Shown piece by piece: positions 9,096 through 20,269 of a DNA stretch of 64,000 nucleotides. The stretch spans positions 372,001 through 436,000 of the forward strand of contig NZ_JAGSYI010000003.1 of NCBI RefSeq assembly GCF_025685625.1. The letters are read 5' to 3'. The notes beneath the pieces are model-generated. The model was given only the letters and a program-made list of their open reading frames with translations. It did not search any database and was not told the origin of the DNA. Source of the DNA: Acidicapsa acidisoli. GTDB taxonomy: Bacteria; Acidobacteriota; Terriglobia; Terriglobales; Acidobacteriaceae. Positions within the stretch are counted from its first letter, which is position 1. Every line of letters begins with the position of its first letter. Both the position numbers and the translations under genes were made by a program.

Positions 9096-10352
9096 CTAGC
9101 TGTAGCGGATCCAGCGGAGGATCTCGGGCAATGTGGCGCGCTTGCCGTACATGAGGATGCCGACACGGTAGAGGCGCGAGGAGACCCATAAGACGCCCCA
9201 GATGCTTAGCAGCATCAGTGCGATGGAGACTGCGAATTGCCATATCGGCGGAATTTCGGAGCCCATGCGCAGGAACATGATGATAGGTGTGCAAGGTGGG
9301 AAAAAGGAGATGGCCACTGACCAGAACGAATTCGAGTCGTTGATGATGAGCATGATCATGGCGAAGCTCAGCCAGATCGGCACAGCGGCCAATGGGGTGT
9401 ACATCTGCAGCTCCTGCTCGGTTTCGCAGGTGGCGGCAAGGCCGGCGAAGAGTGAACTGTACAGGAAGTATCCGAGGACGAAGTAGACGGGAAAGAGAAT
9501 GCCTTCGGTCCAGGAGAAATGCACGGCGAAGTCGCCGGTCATCTGAGCGGCGGCAAGCGGCGTTGCGACAATGGCCGCAGCAGCGGCGACCCAGATGAGG
9601 ATCTGGGTGAGACCGACCAGGCCTACGCCGATGAGTTTGCCGGAGAGGAGATCGCCGGGTTTGGCGATGGAGAGCATGACCTCGAAGATGCGCGAGGTCT
9701 TCTCCTGAATGATGGAGCGGGCCACGTTCAGGCCGTACATTACGGTGGTCATGGAGAGCAGAATCGCCATGACGTATCCCTTGTAAAAGGACGCGACAGC
9801 GTTGCTCTTGACGACGGTGCCGTCTTTTTTCACGGTGAAGGTGGCGATCTTGACGCCTTTGTTGAGAGCGTCAGCGTCGGCCTGCGTTACGCCGCCCTTC
9901 GTGAGGTGCTGGCTCACAATCGCGTTGTTCAAATCGTCGCGAAGGCGGCCCGTGGTCGTGAAATCGCCGGAGGATTGCGAAATATACTTCGCGACTGGCA
10001 GTCCGTTCGCTGAATCCGCTGGCGTTTCAATGGAAAGGTAGCCGTCGATTGCCTTACTCTGCACCTGCTTCAATAGCTCGGCGCGATCCGCATCGTTCGC
10101 CGGAGCGATCACGTCGACGGTAGTCTTGGCGTCTTTCTCGCTCATCATCTGGCGGCGAATGTCGGTGGCGAGAGCTGCATCGTTGGCTGCGATGACGATA
10201 TGCTTGTGGGAGCCGAGTCCTCTGCTGGAGAGGTAGCCGATGCCGATGATCAAGGCGAAAGCGGCCGGCACGAGGATCGTGGTCATGCGAAAGGCGCGTC
10301 CGCGCACCTGTTCCAGATATTCGCGTTTGGCAATCAGAATCATGTCACGCAT
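9096..10352 (-). CDS. ABC-2 type transporter permease (NatB-like)
   Basis: A 418-residue permease. It has one N-terminal membrane segment (MTTILVPAAFALIIGIGYL) and a large extracytoplasmic domain of about 150 residues. A cluster of five or six C-terminal segments follows, beginning AILLSMTTVMYGLNVARSII. The motif EKTSRIFEVMLSIAKPGDLL followed by GKLIG is characteristic of NatB/ABC-2 exporters. It overlaps the ATPase gene upstream by eight bases, so the pair forms one transporter. The substrate is not determined; members of the family export Na+, drugs or lipids. Confidence 0.9.
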   Translation of the reverse strand: MRDMILIAKREYLEQVRGRAFRMTTILVPAAFALIIGIGYLSSRGLGSHKHIVIAANDAALATDIRRQMMSEKDAKTTVDVIAPANDADRAELLKQVQSKAIDGYLSIETPADSANGLPVAKYISQSSGDFTTTGRLRDDLNNAIVSQHLTKGGVTQADADALNKGVKIATFTVKKDGTVVKSNAVASFYKGYVMAILLSMTTVMYGLNVARSIIQEKTSRIFEVMLSIAKPGDLLSGKLIGVGLVGLTQILIWVAAAAAIVATPLAAAQMTGDFAVHFSWTEGILFPVYFVLGYFLYSSLFAGLAATCETEQELQMYTPLAAVPIWLSFAMIMLIINDSNSFWSVAISFFPPCTPIIMFLRMGSEIPPIWQFAVSIALMLLSIWGVLWVSSRLYRVGILMYGKRATLPEILRWIRYS

Positions 10353-11247
10353 CGGCTTTGCCTCCCACGGTCTGAATGAAGATCTCTTCGAGCGAAGGTT
10401 CGACCAACTCGTACCGGTAGATGGTGGCTACGGCGGCGGCCTCGTGGAGAAGTTTCTGCGCGTTGCCGTGATCTTTGAGCTTGATTTCGACGTGGCCGGA
10501 GAAGTTTCTGGCTTCGGCGATCTCCTCGCTGTTGAGAAATGCCGAGCTGCCTTCGAATTCGACGATGACCCGGTTGCGCTCGTATCGGGACTTGATCTCG
10601 CGCATTTTTCCGGCGAGGACGGCGTGGCCTTGATTGATGAGGCAAATGGAGTCGCAGAGCTTTTCGACCTGATCCATGCGATGGGTGGAGAAGACGATGG
10701 CTTTGCCCTCATCCTTCAATTCGAGGAGTATGCGCTCGACAAGCACCGCGTTGACCGGGTCGAGACCGGAGAATGGCTCATCCATGATGATGAGGCCGGG
10801 ATCGTGCAGCAGACAGGAGATGAACTGGATCTTCTGCTGCATGCCTTTAGAGAGTTCTTCGGTCTTCTTGGACAGCGCCTCAGCTATCTCCATACGGCCG
10901 GCCCAGTCGATGGACCGCTTGCGCGCCTCGGCGGCGGTCAGGCCGTGCAGTTCGCCGAAGAAGACGAGCTGTTCGAGAACTTTCATTTTCTTGTAGAGGC
11001 CGCGCTCTTCGGGAAGATAACCGACGCGCTCCAGGCTCTTGCGCTCGAAGGGGCGGTTGAAGAGGTTGATCGCTCCCGAGTCGGGAATCGTGATGCCCAT
11101 CATCATGCGAATGGAGCTGGTCTTGCCTGCTCCGTTCGGCCCGAGAAGGCCGAACATCTGGCCCGCATCGATGGAGAGGCTGAGGTTGTTCACGGCGACT
11201 TTAGTCTCGTAGGCTTTGGTCACTCCCGCGAGTTCGACGACTGGCAT
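10345..11247 (-). CDS. ABC transporter ATP-binding protein (NatA-like)
   Basis: A 300-residue cytoplasmic ATPase partner of the permease. Walker A is GLLGPNGAGKTSSIRMMMG (about 34-52), the signature is ELSKGMQQKIQF, and Walker B is LIIMDEPFSGLDP with the switch histidine in VFSTHRMDQVEKL. A C-terminal extension of about 80 residues follows, as in ABC-2 exporters. ATG at 11247 (MPVVELAGVTKAY) is preferred over 11262 because GGGGAG lies six bases upstream. No regulator is adjacent. Confidence 0.93.
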   Translation of the reverse strand: MPVVELAGVTKAYETKVAVNNLSLSIDAGQMFGLLGPNGAGKTSSIRMMMGITIPDSGAINLFNRPFERKSLERVGYLPEERGLYKKMKVLEQLVFFGELHGLTAAEARKRSIDWAGRMEIAEALSKKTEELSKGMQQKIQFISCLLHDPGLIIMDEPFSGLDPVNAVLVERILLELKDEGKAIVFSTHRMDQVEKLCDSICLINQGHAVLAGKMREIKSRYERNRVIVEFEGSSAFLNSEEIAEARNFSGHVEIKLKDHGNAQKLLHEAAAVATIYRYELVEPSLEEIFIQTVGGKADA

Positions 11248-11392
11248 GAATTCTCCCCGCACACTCTAAAATCGAACGCGATCTAGGGTGAAGTTTAACA
11301 AATGAGGTGTCTTGTTTCCGCGCGGAATCTGATACGCGAAAATGATGCTGGCGGTTCCTGTGCGACGCGTTCGTGGGTGAGGAAAGTCGCGT

Positions 11393-12897
11393 CTAGCGAA
11401 TGGCGTTTGCAAAGGAAACGCGGACAAAAATGACCGAGTTGTTGTCTGAGTAGACGGACTTCCAGTTATGCATCAAGGGCAGCACGTGGGCCATTGCGGA
11501 GTCAGGATTGAGAAGGCAGAACTGAATTCCGTACTTGTCGAGAAGCTTGTTGGGATCGGTTTGGAGCAGGGCCCATTGGCCGAATTCTTCCAGTACTCCG
11601 GTCCACTCGAAGACATCGCCGCGGCCGTCGACGAAGACAGGATGCTCGGGCATGGCCCAGATGAGGTAGCCGCCCTGGCCGTAGTCATTGAGCATCGGCC
11701 CCGGAAGATGGTTGGCCTTGATGAACTCGACGGCTTTCACGGGACTGATCTCTTCGGTCTTCTGGATAAGGCTTTGGCGGCTGGGAAATGCCCAGATGGC
11801 GACGAGCAGCGAGAGCGCGATCATGACTGCGTTGGGCCAGATTCGATCGGTGTTGGCGTTGTAGCCTTCCCAGGAAGTGGAGAGGACGCGGGAGAGAATC
11901 GGCGCGGCCAGAATGCCGAAGACAAACAGCATCCGGTCGTGGCCGCCCGCCAGCCATGTGCCCATCGCAAGCAGAATCAGTTCGTCAAAGTGTAACTCGG
12001 CACGCAATTCGGCCTTGCGTGCGATCACTGTTAGGAAAATGCAGGCAAGCACCGCCATCAGGAGGATGCCGCGCAGGCTGCTTAGCTGAAGCGGCTGCCA
12101 TTCCTGGACAAAACTCAGGCCGATCGGCTGGTGTATGAGGGTGTCGAGCGGGTACAGGATGAGTTTCAGGCCGACCGGATTGAGGAACAGCGCCGCGAGG
12201 GAAAGAACCATCGCGAAGAGGAAGATCTGTCTGCGCTGCGGCGCCCACTTCTCCGCGATCAGGCCGCCTGCTTGGAATTGAAAGAACGAAGTGAAGAAAA
12301 AGGCTCCGGCGAGAACGATGCCGAGGAAAAAAGAGCCGTGGCAGTTGACCCAGAGAGCAAAGAGCGGCGGCAGCCACCAGAACCATCGCGGGTTGCGGGT
12401 TCTGCCAAGGTGGATCAGGGTTAATTCGATGAGCAGTAAAAGATAGCCGAGCAGCTGTGGCCGGATTGAAACGCCGACGGTGGCGAAGACGAAGATGACG
12501 AGCGCGCCGAGGAAGCCGACTTTGGCGTTTCCTGAATAAAGAGAGCAAAGCAAGTACCCGGCAACGAAAAGGGCTGTGGTGAAGACGCACAGCCAGAGCA
12601 TCAGGCCGGAAAAGCCGCCCCATCTATAGGCAAGGAAAAGTAAGGTCTGGGAGAGCCATTCATGCGGAATCCAGGCGTGGTGGTTCGTGGTGAAGGAGAA
12701 GATGTCGGTAATTGGGATGGTGTGGGTGGTCCAGACAATCTCACCCATTTTGAGGTGCCACCACATATCCGGATCATCGAACCGGGAGCGTACCGTCAGC
12801 GTGGCGAGCACGAGCAAGAGGCCCGCGAGCATGACGGGGAACGAGAATACTGACCTTAAATGCGGGAATCTGGAAACCGGAGATGGGACAGCCTGAC

Positions 12898-12901
<4 letters not shown>
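11393..12901 (-). CDS. Large polytopic membrane protein, GT-C-like
   Basis: A 502-residue protein with about ten membrane segments and a C-terminal soluble domain of about 120 residues starting near EEISPVKAVEFIKANHLPGP. The first periplasmic loop has DDPDMWWHLKMGE, then ITDIFSFT and WIPHEWLSQTLLFLAY. The acidic pair in that loop resembles GT-C glycosyltransferases, but no family is certain. The TTG start at 12901 overlaps the TGA of the sigma-54 activator (TTGA), so it is translationally coupled and probably belongs to the same functional unit. Its C-terminal part (HPVFVDGRGDVFEWTG) also resembles the ends of other acidobacterial membrane proteins of this kind. Confidence 0.75.
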
Positions 12902-14292
<1,391 letters not shown>

Positions 14293-15139
14293 CAGTTTCT
14301 GCACTCCATGTGCCTGTCGGGCGCTGGGGAACCCCCGGGGCATCTCTCGCCGACGAAGACTGTTGACGTTCGCAACGCAACAGAAATAGTGAGAGGAGAC
14401 ACCTCTGTTATCGGCTACTGCTCATTAATAGTGAATGGCACTTTTGAGTCATTTTTGGCACGATGGTGCAACAAGTGTCAATCAAGCATTGGTAATAAGG
14501 GTGAAATTACTAACCATAGTGTTACCCTATTAACTATATTGCTATTTACTTTTAAGTTTACTTTTCTCAGAGAAAATTACTTATTTGCACACACCCTATC
14601 CCGCCTCGGCTCCGTTGCGCGCATGCGCTTTAACGCTATTCGTTTCGTAAATTATGGTTCGTAATTGCTGACAGCAATTCATTTCATAGAAGGTTGCGGT
14701 GTCAACGCTGCTGGAATGCGGGTTTCGATCCTCGCTGGTACGGAGGAGGCAGCCAGCCGGCAACTCGTGGATTTGCTGATGCGTTGTCAGTTTACTACAT
14801 AGATAACGTTAATGTGATTGAAGCGATTGAGAAGTCATGGGCACTCGGCGATGTTCTTACATATGTTGGCAGCTCCCGAGATGGACAATTTCCGTAATGT
14901 TTATCAGATGGTATTAACGCCAGTCTGACCGTCGACAGCCTGGATTTCGCACCCGAATCGAGGGACCCCATTGAAGCGGAAGAACGGGCCGATTGCGGAT
15001 CGGGAAACAATGCGAGTCCTCCGTCCAAACAGAAATCACAGACCGGACGGGGTCACTCCGAACATTGGAATTGCTCATTCTTAGTCCGCTTTACGCATTT
15101 GGAGGGTGTATATGCACTGCTTCACTCGCGTGAACCGCC

Positions 15140-15157
15140 TGTAAACATCCGTGCACA
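15140..15157 (+). promoter_or_regulatory. Enhancer-type palindrome upstream of cpaA
   Basis: TGTAAAC-ATCC-GTGCACA fits TGTNNAC-N4-GTNNACA. It ends 61 bp before the -24 TGG at 15219. A weaker left half-site, TGTATAT, starts 33 bp upstream at 15107. The same element and spacing recur before flp1, cpaB and flp3. Confidence 0.7.
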
Positions 15158-15218
15158 CCGACCGGAGATGCACCACCCTTAACTCACTGAAATCAGGCTT
15201 TCTGGAGGAGAACGGGTT

Positions 15219-15234
15219 TGGTTCGAGAATTGCA
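15219..15234 (+). promoter_or_regulatory. Sigma-54 promoter of the cpaA-cpaE-cpaF-tadBC operon
   Basis: TGGTTCGAGAATTGCA: -24 GG at 15220-15221, exactly ten bases, then -12 GC at 15232-15233, with a perfect TTGCA. The predicted transcription start is near 15245, 33 bases before the cpaA ATG. Confidence 0.75.
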
Positions 15235-15277
15235 CTACTCCTGATCGATCCCTTGGGAAGGGACGGAAGGAGTTTGG

Positions 15278-15715
15278 ATGCACTCGTTCGCATGGTGGCC
15301 GACATTCGTGGTTCTTGCCGTGGCTACCTTTACGGATCTGCGCAGCCGCAAGATTCCGAACTGGCTGGTTTTGCCGTTTATGGTTGCGGGGCTCGTTGTC
15401 CCGGCGTGGATGCATGGCTGGCACGGATTTTGGCAGAGCCTGGAAGGTTTCGCGCTGGGTGCGCTGGTTTACGGCATGCTGTCCTGGATTGGCGGGATGG
15501 GCATGGGGGACGTAAAGCTGGTAGCGGCGATTGGAGCGTGGATTGGGCCGAGGCAACTGCTGATGGCCATGGTGCTGATCGCCATGGCTGGCGGATTGAT
15601 GGCGCTGGGATTTGCCATTGTCGGGAGTTTCAAAGGAGAAGTCTGGAAGAGCCGCACCATACCTTACGCACCCGCAATCGCGGTAGGAACGCTGATTTCA
15701 TTTTTTTCCCATTGA
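15278..15715 (+). CDS. cpaA: Prepilin peptidase (A24 family, CpaA/TadV)
   Basis: A 145-residue aspartyl prepilin peptidase that would cleave the leader of the Flp pilins and the TadE-like pseudopilins at the inner membrane. Catalytic aspartates are D20 in TDLRSRKIPNW and D78 in the GxGD motif GMGMGDVKL. About five hydrophobic segments are present. It is the short form without the N-terminal methyltransferase domain, as usual for Tad systems. GGAAGGAG lies five bases before the ATG. It is first in the operon, behind the sigma-54 promoter at 15219-15234. Confidence 0.93.
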   Translation: MHSFAWWPTFVVLAVATFTDLRSRKIPNWLVLPFMVAGLVVPAWMHGWHGFWQSLEGFALGALVYGMLSWIGGMGMGDVKLVAAIGAWIGPRQLLMAMVLIAMAGGLMALGFAIVGSFKGEVWKSRTIPYAPAIAVGTLISFFSH

Positions 15716-15812
15716 GGGCTCGTAGGGAATGCAGTGCCGGTTCGCTGGCACAGAAGAGTTTAAGGCTTTACGAACGAAGGTATTACAAATTCAGGGGAGT
15801 AACAATTTCGTG

Positions 15813-17006
15813 ATGTCAACACCGACACAGGATCCCGACGCCCTAGGGGCAAATGTACTGACCATCGCCCTCATCGGCCCTGATCAGCAACGACGTGGTG
15901 CGGTCGCAATCGCGTTGACCGGATTGCAGGCTGGCGTGACCCGTGAGTTCAGCGCCTATCCTGAGCTGGACGAAGTACCGCGGATGCTGGAAGACAGCTA
16001 CGATGTGATGATCGTCGACCTGGACAGCAACCCGGAATACGCGCTCGACCTGGTCGAGACGATCTGCAGCACCGGCTCGCCGACTGTGATGGTCTACTCG
16101 GCTCACACCGACTCGGAATTGCTGGTTCGCTGCATGAGGGCGGGTGCTCGCGAGTTCCTGACGCAGCCGTTTTCGACTGGCACGATCGCTGAAGCGATGG
16201 TCCGGGCCTCCGTTCGCCGCCCAACGGCGCGTCCTCCAAAGAAGACAGCGGGGCGGTTGTTTGTGTTCCTCGGAGCGAAGGGAGGCTCTGGAGTCACGAC
16301 GCTGGCCTGCAACTTTGCTGTTTCGCTTGCTGCCGAGTCGGGACAGAATACCCTCCTGATCGATCTCCATTTGCCGCTTGGAGACGCCGCGCTCGACCTG
16401 GGAATCACGGCGCAATACTCAACGGTCAATGCGCTGCAGAATGCGAGCCGTCTCGATTCGAATTTTCTTTCGCGGCTCCTGACAAAGCACAGTTCAGGAT
16501 TATCTGTACTAGCGGCTCCGGGGAAATTTACTCCGATGCAGACAAACCCCGAGGAGGTCGACAAACTACTGACGATTGCGCGTCAGGACTTCGATTATGT
16601 GGTTGTCGATGCAGGAACGAGGCTTGATCTCGCAGACACGACGCTTTTCGATCAGGCGTCGACGATTTACCTGATCACACAGGTCAGCATTCCAGAGCTT
16701 CGGAATTCCAACCGGCTTGTTTCGGAGTTCTTCACCAAGACCTCAAGCAAGCTCGAGATTGTGCTCAACCGGTTTACGCCGCGTTCTCTCGGCGTGGACG
16801 AGGAACATATTACCAAGGCGCTGACGAGACCAGCTACCTGGAGAGTTCCCAACGACTATGCGACGGCGCGCCGCACGCAAAACACAGCCACTCCGCTGTC
16901 GCTCGAAGACTCACCGATATCGCGAGTCATCCGCCAGATGGCGAGAGCCGCCTCGGGTCTGCCAGCAAACACGGAAAAGAAGAAACGCTTCGGCCTCTTC
17001 CGATAA
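15813..17006 (+). CDS. cpaE: Pilus assembly ATPase CpaE/TadZ (receiver plus MinD-like)
   Basis: A 397-residue protein that localises the Tad machine at the membrane. Residues about 14-135 form an atypical receiver (VLTIALIGPDQQ…, VMIVDLDS, FLTQPFS) without the usual lysine. Residues about 148-370 form a MinD/ParA-type ATPase with a deviant Walker A, GAKGGSGVTTLACN, then LLIDLHLPLGDAALDLG and DYVVVDAGTRLD. The C-terminus is basic (EKKKRFGLFR). ATG at 15813 is used; GTG at 15810 sits better, 10 bases from GGGGAG, and would add one residue. It follows cpaA by 97 bases in the same operon. Confidence 0.93.
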   Translation: MSTPTQDPDALGANVLTIALIGPDQQRRGAVAIALTGLQAGVTREFSAYPELDEVPRMLEDSYDVMIVDLDSNPEYALDLVETICSTGSPTVMVYSAHTDSELLVRCMRAGAREFLTQPFSTGTIAEAMVRASVRRPTARPPKKTAGRLFVFLGAKGGSGVTTLACNFAVSLAAESGQNTLLIDLHLPLGDAALDLGITAQYSTVNALQNASRLDSNFLSRLLTKHSSGLSVLAAPGKFTPMQTNPEEVDKLLTIARQDFDYVVVDAGTRLDLADTTLFDQASTIYLITQVSIPELRNSNRLVSEFFTKTSSKLEIVLNRFTPRSLGVDEEHITKALTRPATWRVPNDYATARRTQNTATPLSLEDSPISRVIRQMARAASGLPANTEKKKRFGLFR

Positions 17007-17045
17007 ATATCAGAACACCCGCACGAATTGCAGGGATGGGATAAC

Positions 17046-18326
17046 GTGGAACAGCTTAACTTGGACGGTTTCAAAGCGGATGTACATCGGATACTGATCT
17101 CAAGACTTGATCTTGAGAAGCTGTCGCGCGTCAACTCCAACCAGGCGCGACAGGCCGTAGCCGGCCTCATCAACGACATCATCGCGGAACAGAAGGTTCC
17201 TCTCAGCTTTGAGGAGCAGGAAAAAGTTCAGTCGGACCTGCTGGACGAGGTCTTTGGCCTTGGTCCGCTGGAAGCTCTGCTCAAGGACCCCAAAATCTCC
17301 GACATCCTTGTGAATGGCAAGGACAGTGTCTTCGTGGAAAAAGGCGGAATCCTGAAGAAAGTCGATACGAGTTTTCGCGACGATCGCCATCTGCTGCAGA
17401 TCATTGACCGCATTGTTTCGCGTGTTGGCCGCCGCGTGGATGAGTCCTCGCCGATGGTCGATGCCCGTTTGCCTGACGGCTCCCGTGTCAACGCCATCAT
17501 TCCGCCATTGGCGCTCGATGGGCCTTCGATGTCCATTCGGCGTTTCGGCACGGGGCCGATTGCCTCAAACCAGTTGGTGGCATTGAAGAGCATCTCTGCG
17601 GAAATGATGGAAGTGCTCGCGGCTGCAGTGCGAGCGCGCATCACGATTCTTATCTCGGGCGGCACCGGCGCCGGTAAGACGACGTTCCTGAATATTCTGT
17701 CGCGCTATATTCCGCAGAGCGAACGCATCATCACCATCGAAGATGCCGCAGAGTTGCAACTGGCGCAGGAGAATCTGGTGCGCCTTGAAACGAGACCGCC
17801 GAACGTCGAAGGCCAGGGTGCAATCCGGCAGCGGCAATTGCTCATCAACTGCCTGCGTATGCGCCCCGATCGCATCATCCTTGGCGAGGTTCGCGGCGAA
17901 GAGGCATTTGACATGTTGCAGGCGATGAACACGGGCCACGAAGGCTCGATGGCAACCATTCACGCCAACACTACGCGAGACGCGCTCACCCGGCTTGAGT
18001 CGATGGTCGCGATGAGCAACTTGAATCTTCCCGAGAAGACGGTTCGCCAGCAGATAGCGGCGGCATTGACGATTGTCGTTCAGGTTTCGCGCCTTAGCGA
18101 CGGAACGCGCAAGGTGGTGAGCGTCTCGGAGATCACAGGCATGGAAGAGAACGTCATCAGCATGCAGGAAATCTTCACATTTAACAAAAAAGGGATTGGG
18201 CCGGACGGCAAAGTGATCGGAACCTTTCAACCGACCCACATCCGTCCTAAGTTTCTCGAACGGCTGCGCGTTGCAGGTATCTTTCTGCCACCGAGCCTCT
18301 TTGAAGCTACGACCGAAGTGAACTGA
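17046..18326 (+). CDS. cpaF: Tad secretion ATPase CpaF/TadA
   Basis: A 426-residue hexameric secretion ATPase that powers pilus assembly. The N-terminal domain includes [20 protein letters not shown]. Walker A is GGTGAGKT (205-212). The Asp box and Walker B region is [12 protein letters not shown] and [20 protein letters not shown], and the His box is [14 protein letters not shown]. All catalytic features are intact. GTG at 17046 is preferred over an upstream TTG at 17028 because GGGAT is correctly spaced. It lies 39 bases after cpaE. Confidence 0.96.
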   Translation: MEQLNLDGFKADVHRILISRLDLEKLSRVNSNQARQAVAGLINDIIAEQKVPLSFEEQEKVQSDLLDEVFGLGPLEALLKDPKISDILVNGKDSVFVEKGGILKKVDTSFRDDRHLLQIIDRIVSRVGRRVDESSPMVDARLPDGSRVNAIIPPLALDGPSMSIRRFGTGPIASNQLVALKSISAEMMEVLAAAVRARITILISGGTGAGKTTFLNILSRYIPQSERIITIEDAAELQLAQENLVRLETRPPNVEGQGAIRQRQLLINCLRMRPDRIILGEVRGEEAFDMLQAMNTGHEGSMATIHANTTRDALTRLESMVAMSNLNLPEKTVRQQIAAALTIVVQVSRLSDGTRKVVSVSEITGMEENVISMQEIFTFNKKGIGPDGKVIGTFQPTHIRPKFLERLRVAGIFLPPSLFEATTEVN

Positions 18327-18358
18327 AAGAAGTAAAACCGGATGAAGGGCTGAAGCTT

Positions 18359-19330
18359 ATGAATCTGATCATACTGCTGGTGTTTGGGGGAGCATTCTCG
18401 GTGGTGGCGCTGCTGATGATCGCGGTCGGCACCGGCGCGTCTCAGCAAACGAAGAAGGTGCTGGCAACCCTTGATTCGGCTTTGGCTACCAGTTGGACGA
18501 ACACTTCGGACCAGATTGTCGACCTGCGCAAACAGGAGCTTTTGAGCGCGATTCCCTGGATCAATCGCTGGCTGCTAAAAATCGAACTTGCACCGCGGCT
18601 TCGACTTTTGCTCTATCAAGCCAATCTCAAATGGACAGCAGGCGGTCTGATTCTGATGTGCGGCGCCGCTTCCCTGATCCCCGGCTACTTACGTTACCTG
18701 CAGAGCGGCGATCTCATATCTTCTCTATTGATTGGCGCGGTGTTGGGTGCGGCGCCACTGGCCTTTGTCTTCAACAAGCGCGGAAGACGCTTCAAAAAAT
18801 TTGAAACGGAGTTGCCTGACGCGCTCGATCTTATGGTGAGCGCTCTGCGCGTCGGTCATAGCTTGAATTCAGCGCTCAGCCTGGTTTCGCGTGAATGCCC
18901 AGACCCGGTGAGCACCGAGTTTCGCATCTGCTATGACGAGCAGAACTATGGCCTGGAACTCAGAACCGCCATGGACAATCTCGTGACTCGCGTTCCCTTG
19001 CAGGACTTGAGGATTGTTGCGACTGCGATCCTGATTCAGAAGGAGAGCGGAGGAAACCTTGCCGAAGTACTGGAAAAGACAGCGCATGTGATTCGCGAGC
19101 GCTTCCGGCTGAAGCGGCAAGTGATGACTCACACGGCCCAGGGGCGACTTACCGGAATAATTCTGACACTTCTCCCCATAGTTCTTGGCGTTATGTTGTA
19201 CATGATCAGTCCGGATAGCATGAGCCTCCTTTGGAAGCGAGATATCGGCATCAAGCTTCTTTACGCTTCCGCGATCATGACCACCATAGGCGGATTCATC
19301 ATTCACAAGATCGTCAGTATGGACGTGTAG
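18359..19330 (+). CDS. tadB: Tad platform protein TadB
   Basis: A 323-residue inner-membrane platform protein of the type II secretion system F (GspF) family. One N-terminal segment (LIILLVFGGAFSVVALLMIAV) and a pair near residues 100-140 precede the conserved cytoplasmic T2SSF domain. That domain is marked by FETELPDALDLMVSALRVGH, SLNSAL, and later ILIQKESGGNLAEVLEKTAH. Two C-terminal segments end the protein. It lies between cpaF (32-base gap) and tadC (9-base gap), as expected for the two-platform Tad design. Confidence 0.94.
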   Translation: MNLIILLVFGGAFSVVALLMIAVGTGASQQTKKVLATLDSALATSWTNTSDQIVDLRKQELLSAIPWINRWLLKIELAPRLRLLLYQANLKWTAGGLILMCGAASLIPGYLRYLQSGDLISSLLIGAVLGAAPLAFVFNKRGRRFKKFETELPDALDLMVSALRVGHSLNSALSLVSRECPDPVSTEFRICYDEQNYGLELRTAMDNLVTRVPLQDLRIVATAILIQKESGGNLAEVLEKTAHVIRERFRLKRQVMTHTAQGRLTGIILTLLPIVLGVMLYMISPDSMSLLWKRDIGIKLLYASAIMTTIGGFIIHKIVSMDV

Positions 19331-19339
19331 AGGAGACCT

Positions 19340-20251
19340 ATGGGAATCGCTATTTTGGCTTTCGTGGTCGTGTTCCTGCTGATTGCAAGCGGCGGCGTTC
19401 TGCTGTTCTATCGCGAACAGATGATCCAGCGTCTCTCTGCGGTGATCTCTCCGGAGACAAAAAAACAAACGCTGATGGGCAGCATTCAGCAGTCGGGATT
19501 TTCGCTGAGCAGCGTGGTTGAGCACCTGGAGAAGATCATTCCGAAGAGCCAGGCGGAAGTGGGCGTAACGCAACAGCGGCTCATTCGCGCGGGTTATCGT
19601 TCGGAGTCCGCAATCAATGTCTTCTATGGCGCCAAGGTGTTGGTTCCGCTCTCGTTTTGTGCCGTGCTCTTTGCCAGCGGGTTCGGAAACGACAACCCGT
19701 TCATGTTCTATATCTGTGCGCTGGGCCTCGGTTTTCTTGCGCCGGATTTCTGGCTTGGGCGACAGATCAAGACCCGGCAAAACAAGCTGCGGCGCGGTTT
19801 GCCCGATGTGCTGGATCTGCTGGTGATTTGCATTGAAGCAGGCTTGAGCCTGGACCACGCCACCAAGCGGACTACCGAAGAGTTGAAGATGGCGCAGCCT
19901 GCCCTCTGCGATGAATTGGGGATCGTGGTGCTGGAACAGCGCGCCGGCCGCCCGCGCGCCGATTGCTGGAAGCATCTGGCCGAGCGAACCGATGTAGACA
20001 GTTTGCGTAATCTCGTTTCCGTACTGATTCAATCAGAGCAATTTGGAACGAGTATCGCCAAGACTTTGCGCACACATTCCGACACGCTGAGAACCCAGCG
20101 CATTCAAAAGGTCGAGGAGATGGCGGCCAAGACGACGGTGAAGCTGGTCTTCCCGCTCGTATTGTTCATCTTCCCCTCGCTCTTTATTGTTGTGCTCGGC
20201 CCGGCAATGATTACGATGTCGGAAGCATTCAAAACGTTTTTCAACCACTAA
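19340..20251 (+). CDS. tadC: Tad platform protein TadC
   Basis: A 303-residue second platform protein of the T2SSF family. It has an N-terminal segment, AILAFVVVFLLIASGGVLLF, and a pair of segments around 100-140. The T2SSF core reads RRGLPDVLDLLVICIEAGLS, LDHATKRTTEEL and SVLIQSEQFGTSIAKTLRTH. The C-terminal membrane segment is KLVFPLVLFIFPSLFIVVLG. The gene order tadB-tadC and the nine-base gap support assembly as partners. Confidence 0.94.
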   Translation: MGIAILAFVVVFLLIASGGVLLFYREQMIQRLSAVISPETKKQTLMGSIQQSGFSLSSVVEHLEKIIPKSQAEVGVTQQRLIRAGYRSESAINVFYGAKVLVPLSFCAVLFASGFGNDNPFMFYICALGLGFLAPDFWLGRQIKTRQNKLRRGLPDVLDLLVICIEAGLSLDHATKRTTEELKMAQPALCDELGIVVLEQRAGRPRADCWKHLAERTDVDSLRNLVSVLIQSEQFGTSIAKTLRTHSDTLRTQRIQKVEEMAAKTTVKLVFPLVLFIFPSLFIVVLGPAMITMSEAFKTFFNH

Positions 20252-20269
20252 AAAGAAGGGAGATTCGAC

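Larger units (their letters stand above)
14293..15277. other. Long divergent regulatory gap
   Basis: There are 985 bases without a convincing gene between the sigma-54 activator and cpaA. About 14500-14620 is clearly AT-rich. An imperfect inverted repeat TTGGCACGATGGTGCAA lies near 14455. A 28-codon frame at 14716-14802 (MRVSILAGTEEAASRQL…) reads like the first beta-alpha unit of a receiver and may be a remnant. The right end holds the enhancer and sigma-54 promoter of cpaA. Confidence 0.5.

Noticed and set aside
14450-14470. TTGGCACGATGGTGCAAC as another sigma-54 promoter near the regulator gene
   Set aside because: The distance from GG to GC is nine bases, not the required ten, and no gene follows in that direction.
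14735-14752. TGGTACGGAGGAGGCA as a sigma-54 promoter
   Set aside because: The GG-N10-GC spacing fits, but the -12 box is AGGCA rather than TTGCA, no palindrome lies at the fixed distance and the next gene is over 500 bases away.
14690-14760. A tRNA-like GGTTTCGATCC segment
   Set aside because: No acceptor stem or anticodon arm can be formed around it.
15151-15813. A 220-residue frame overlapping cpaA
   Set aside because: The prepilin peptidase in another frame explains the region with both catalytic aspartates; this frame is Arg/Gly-rich with no domain.
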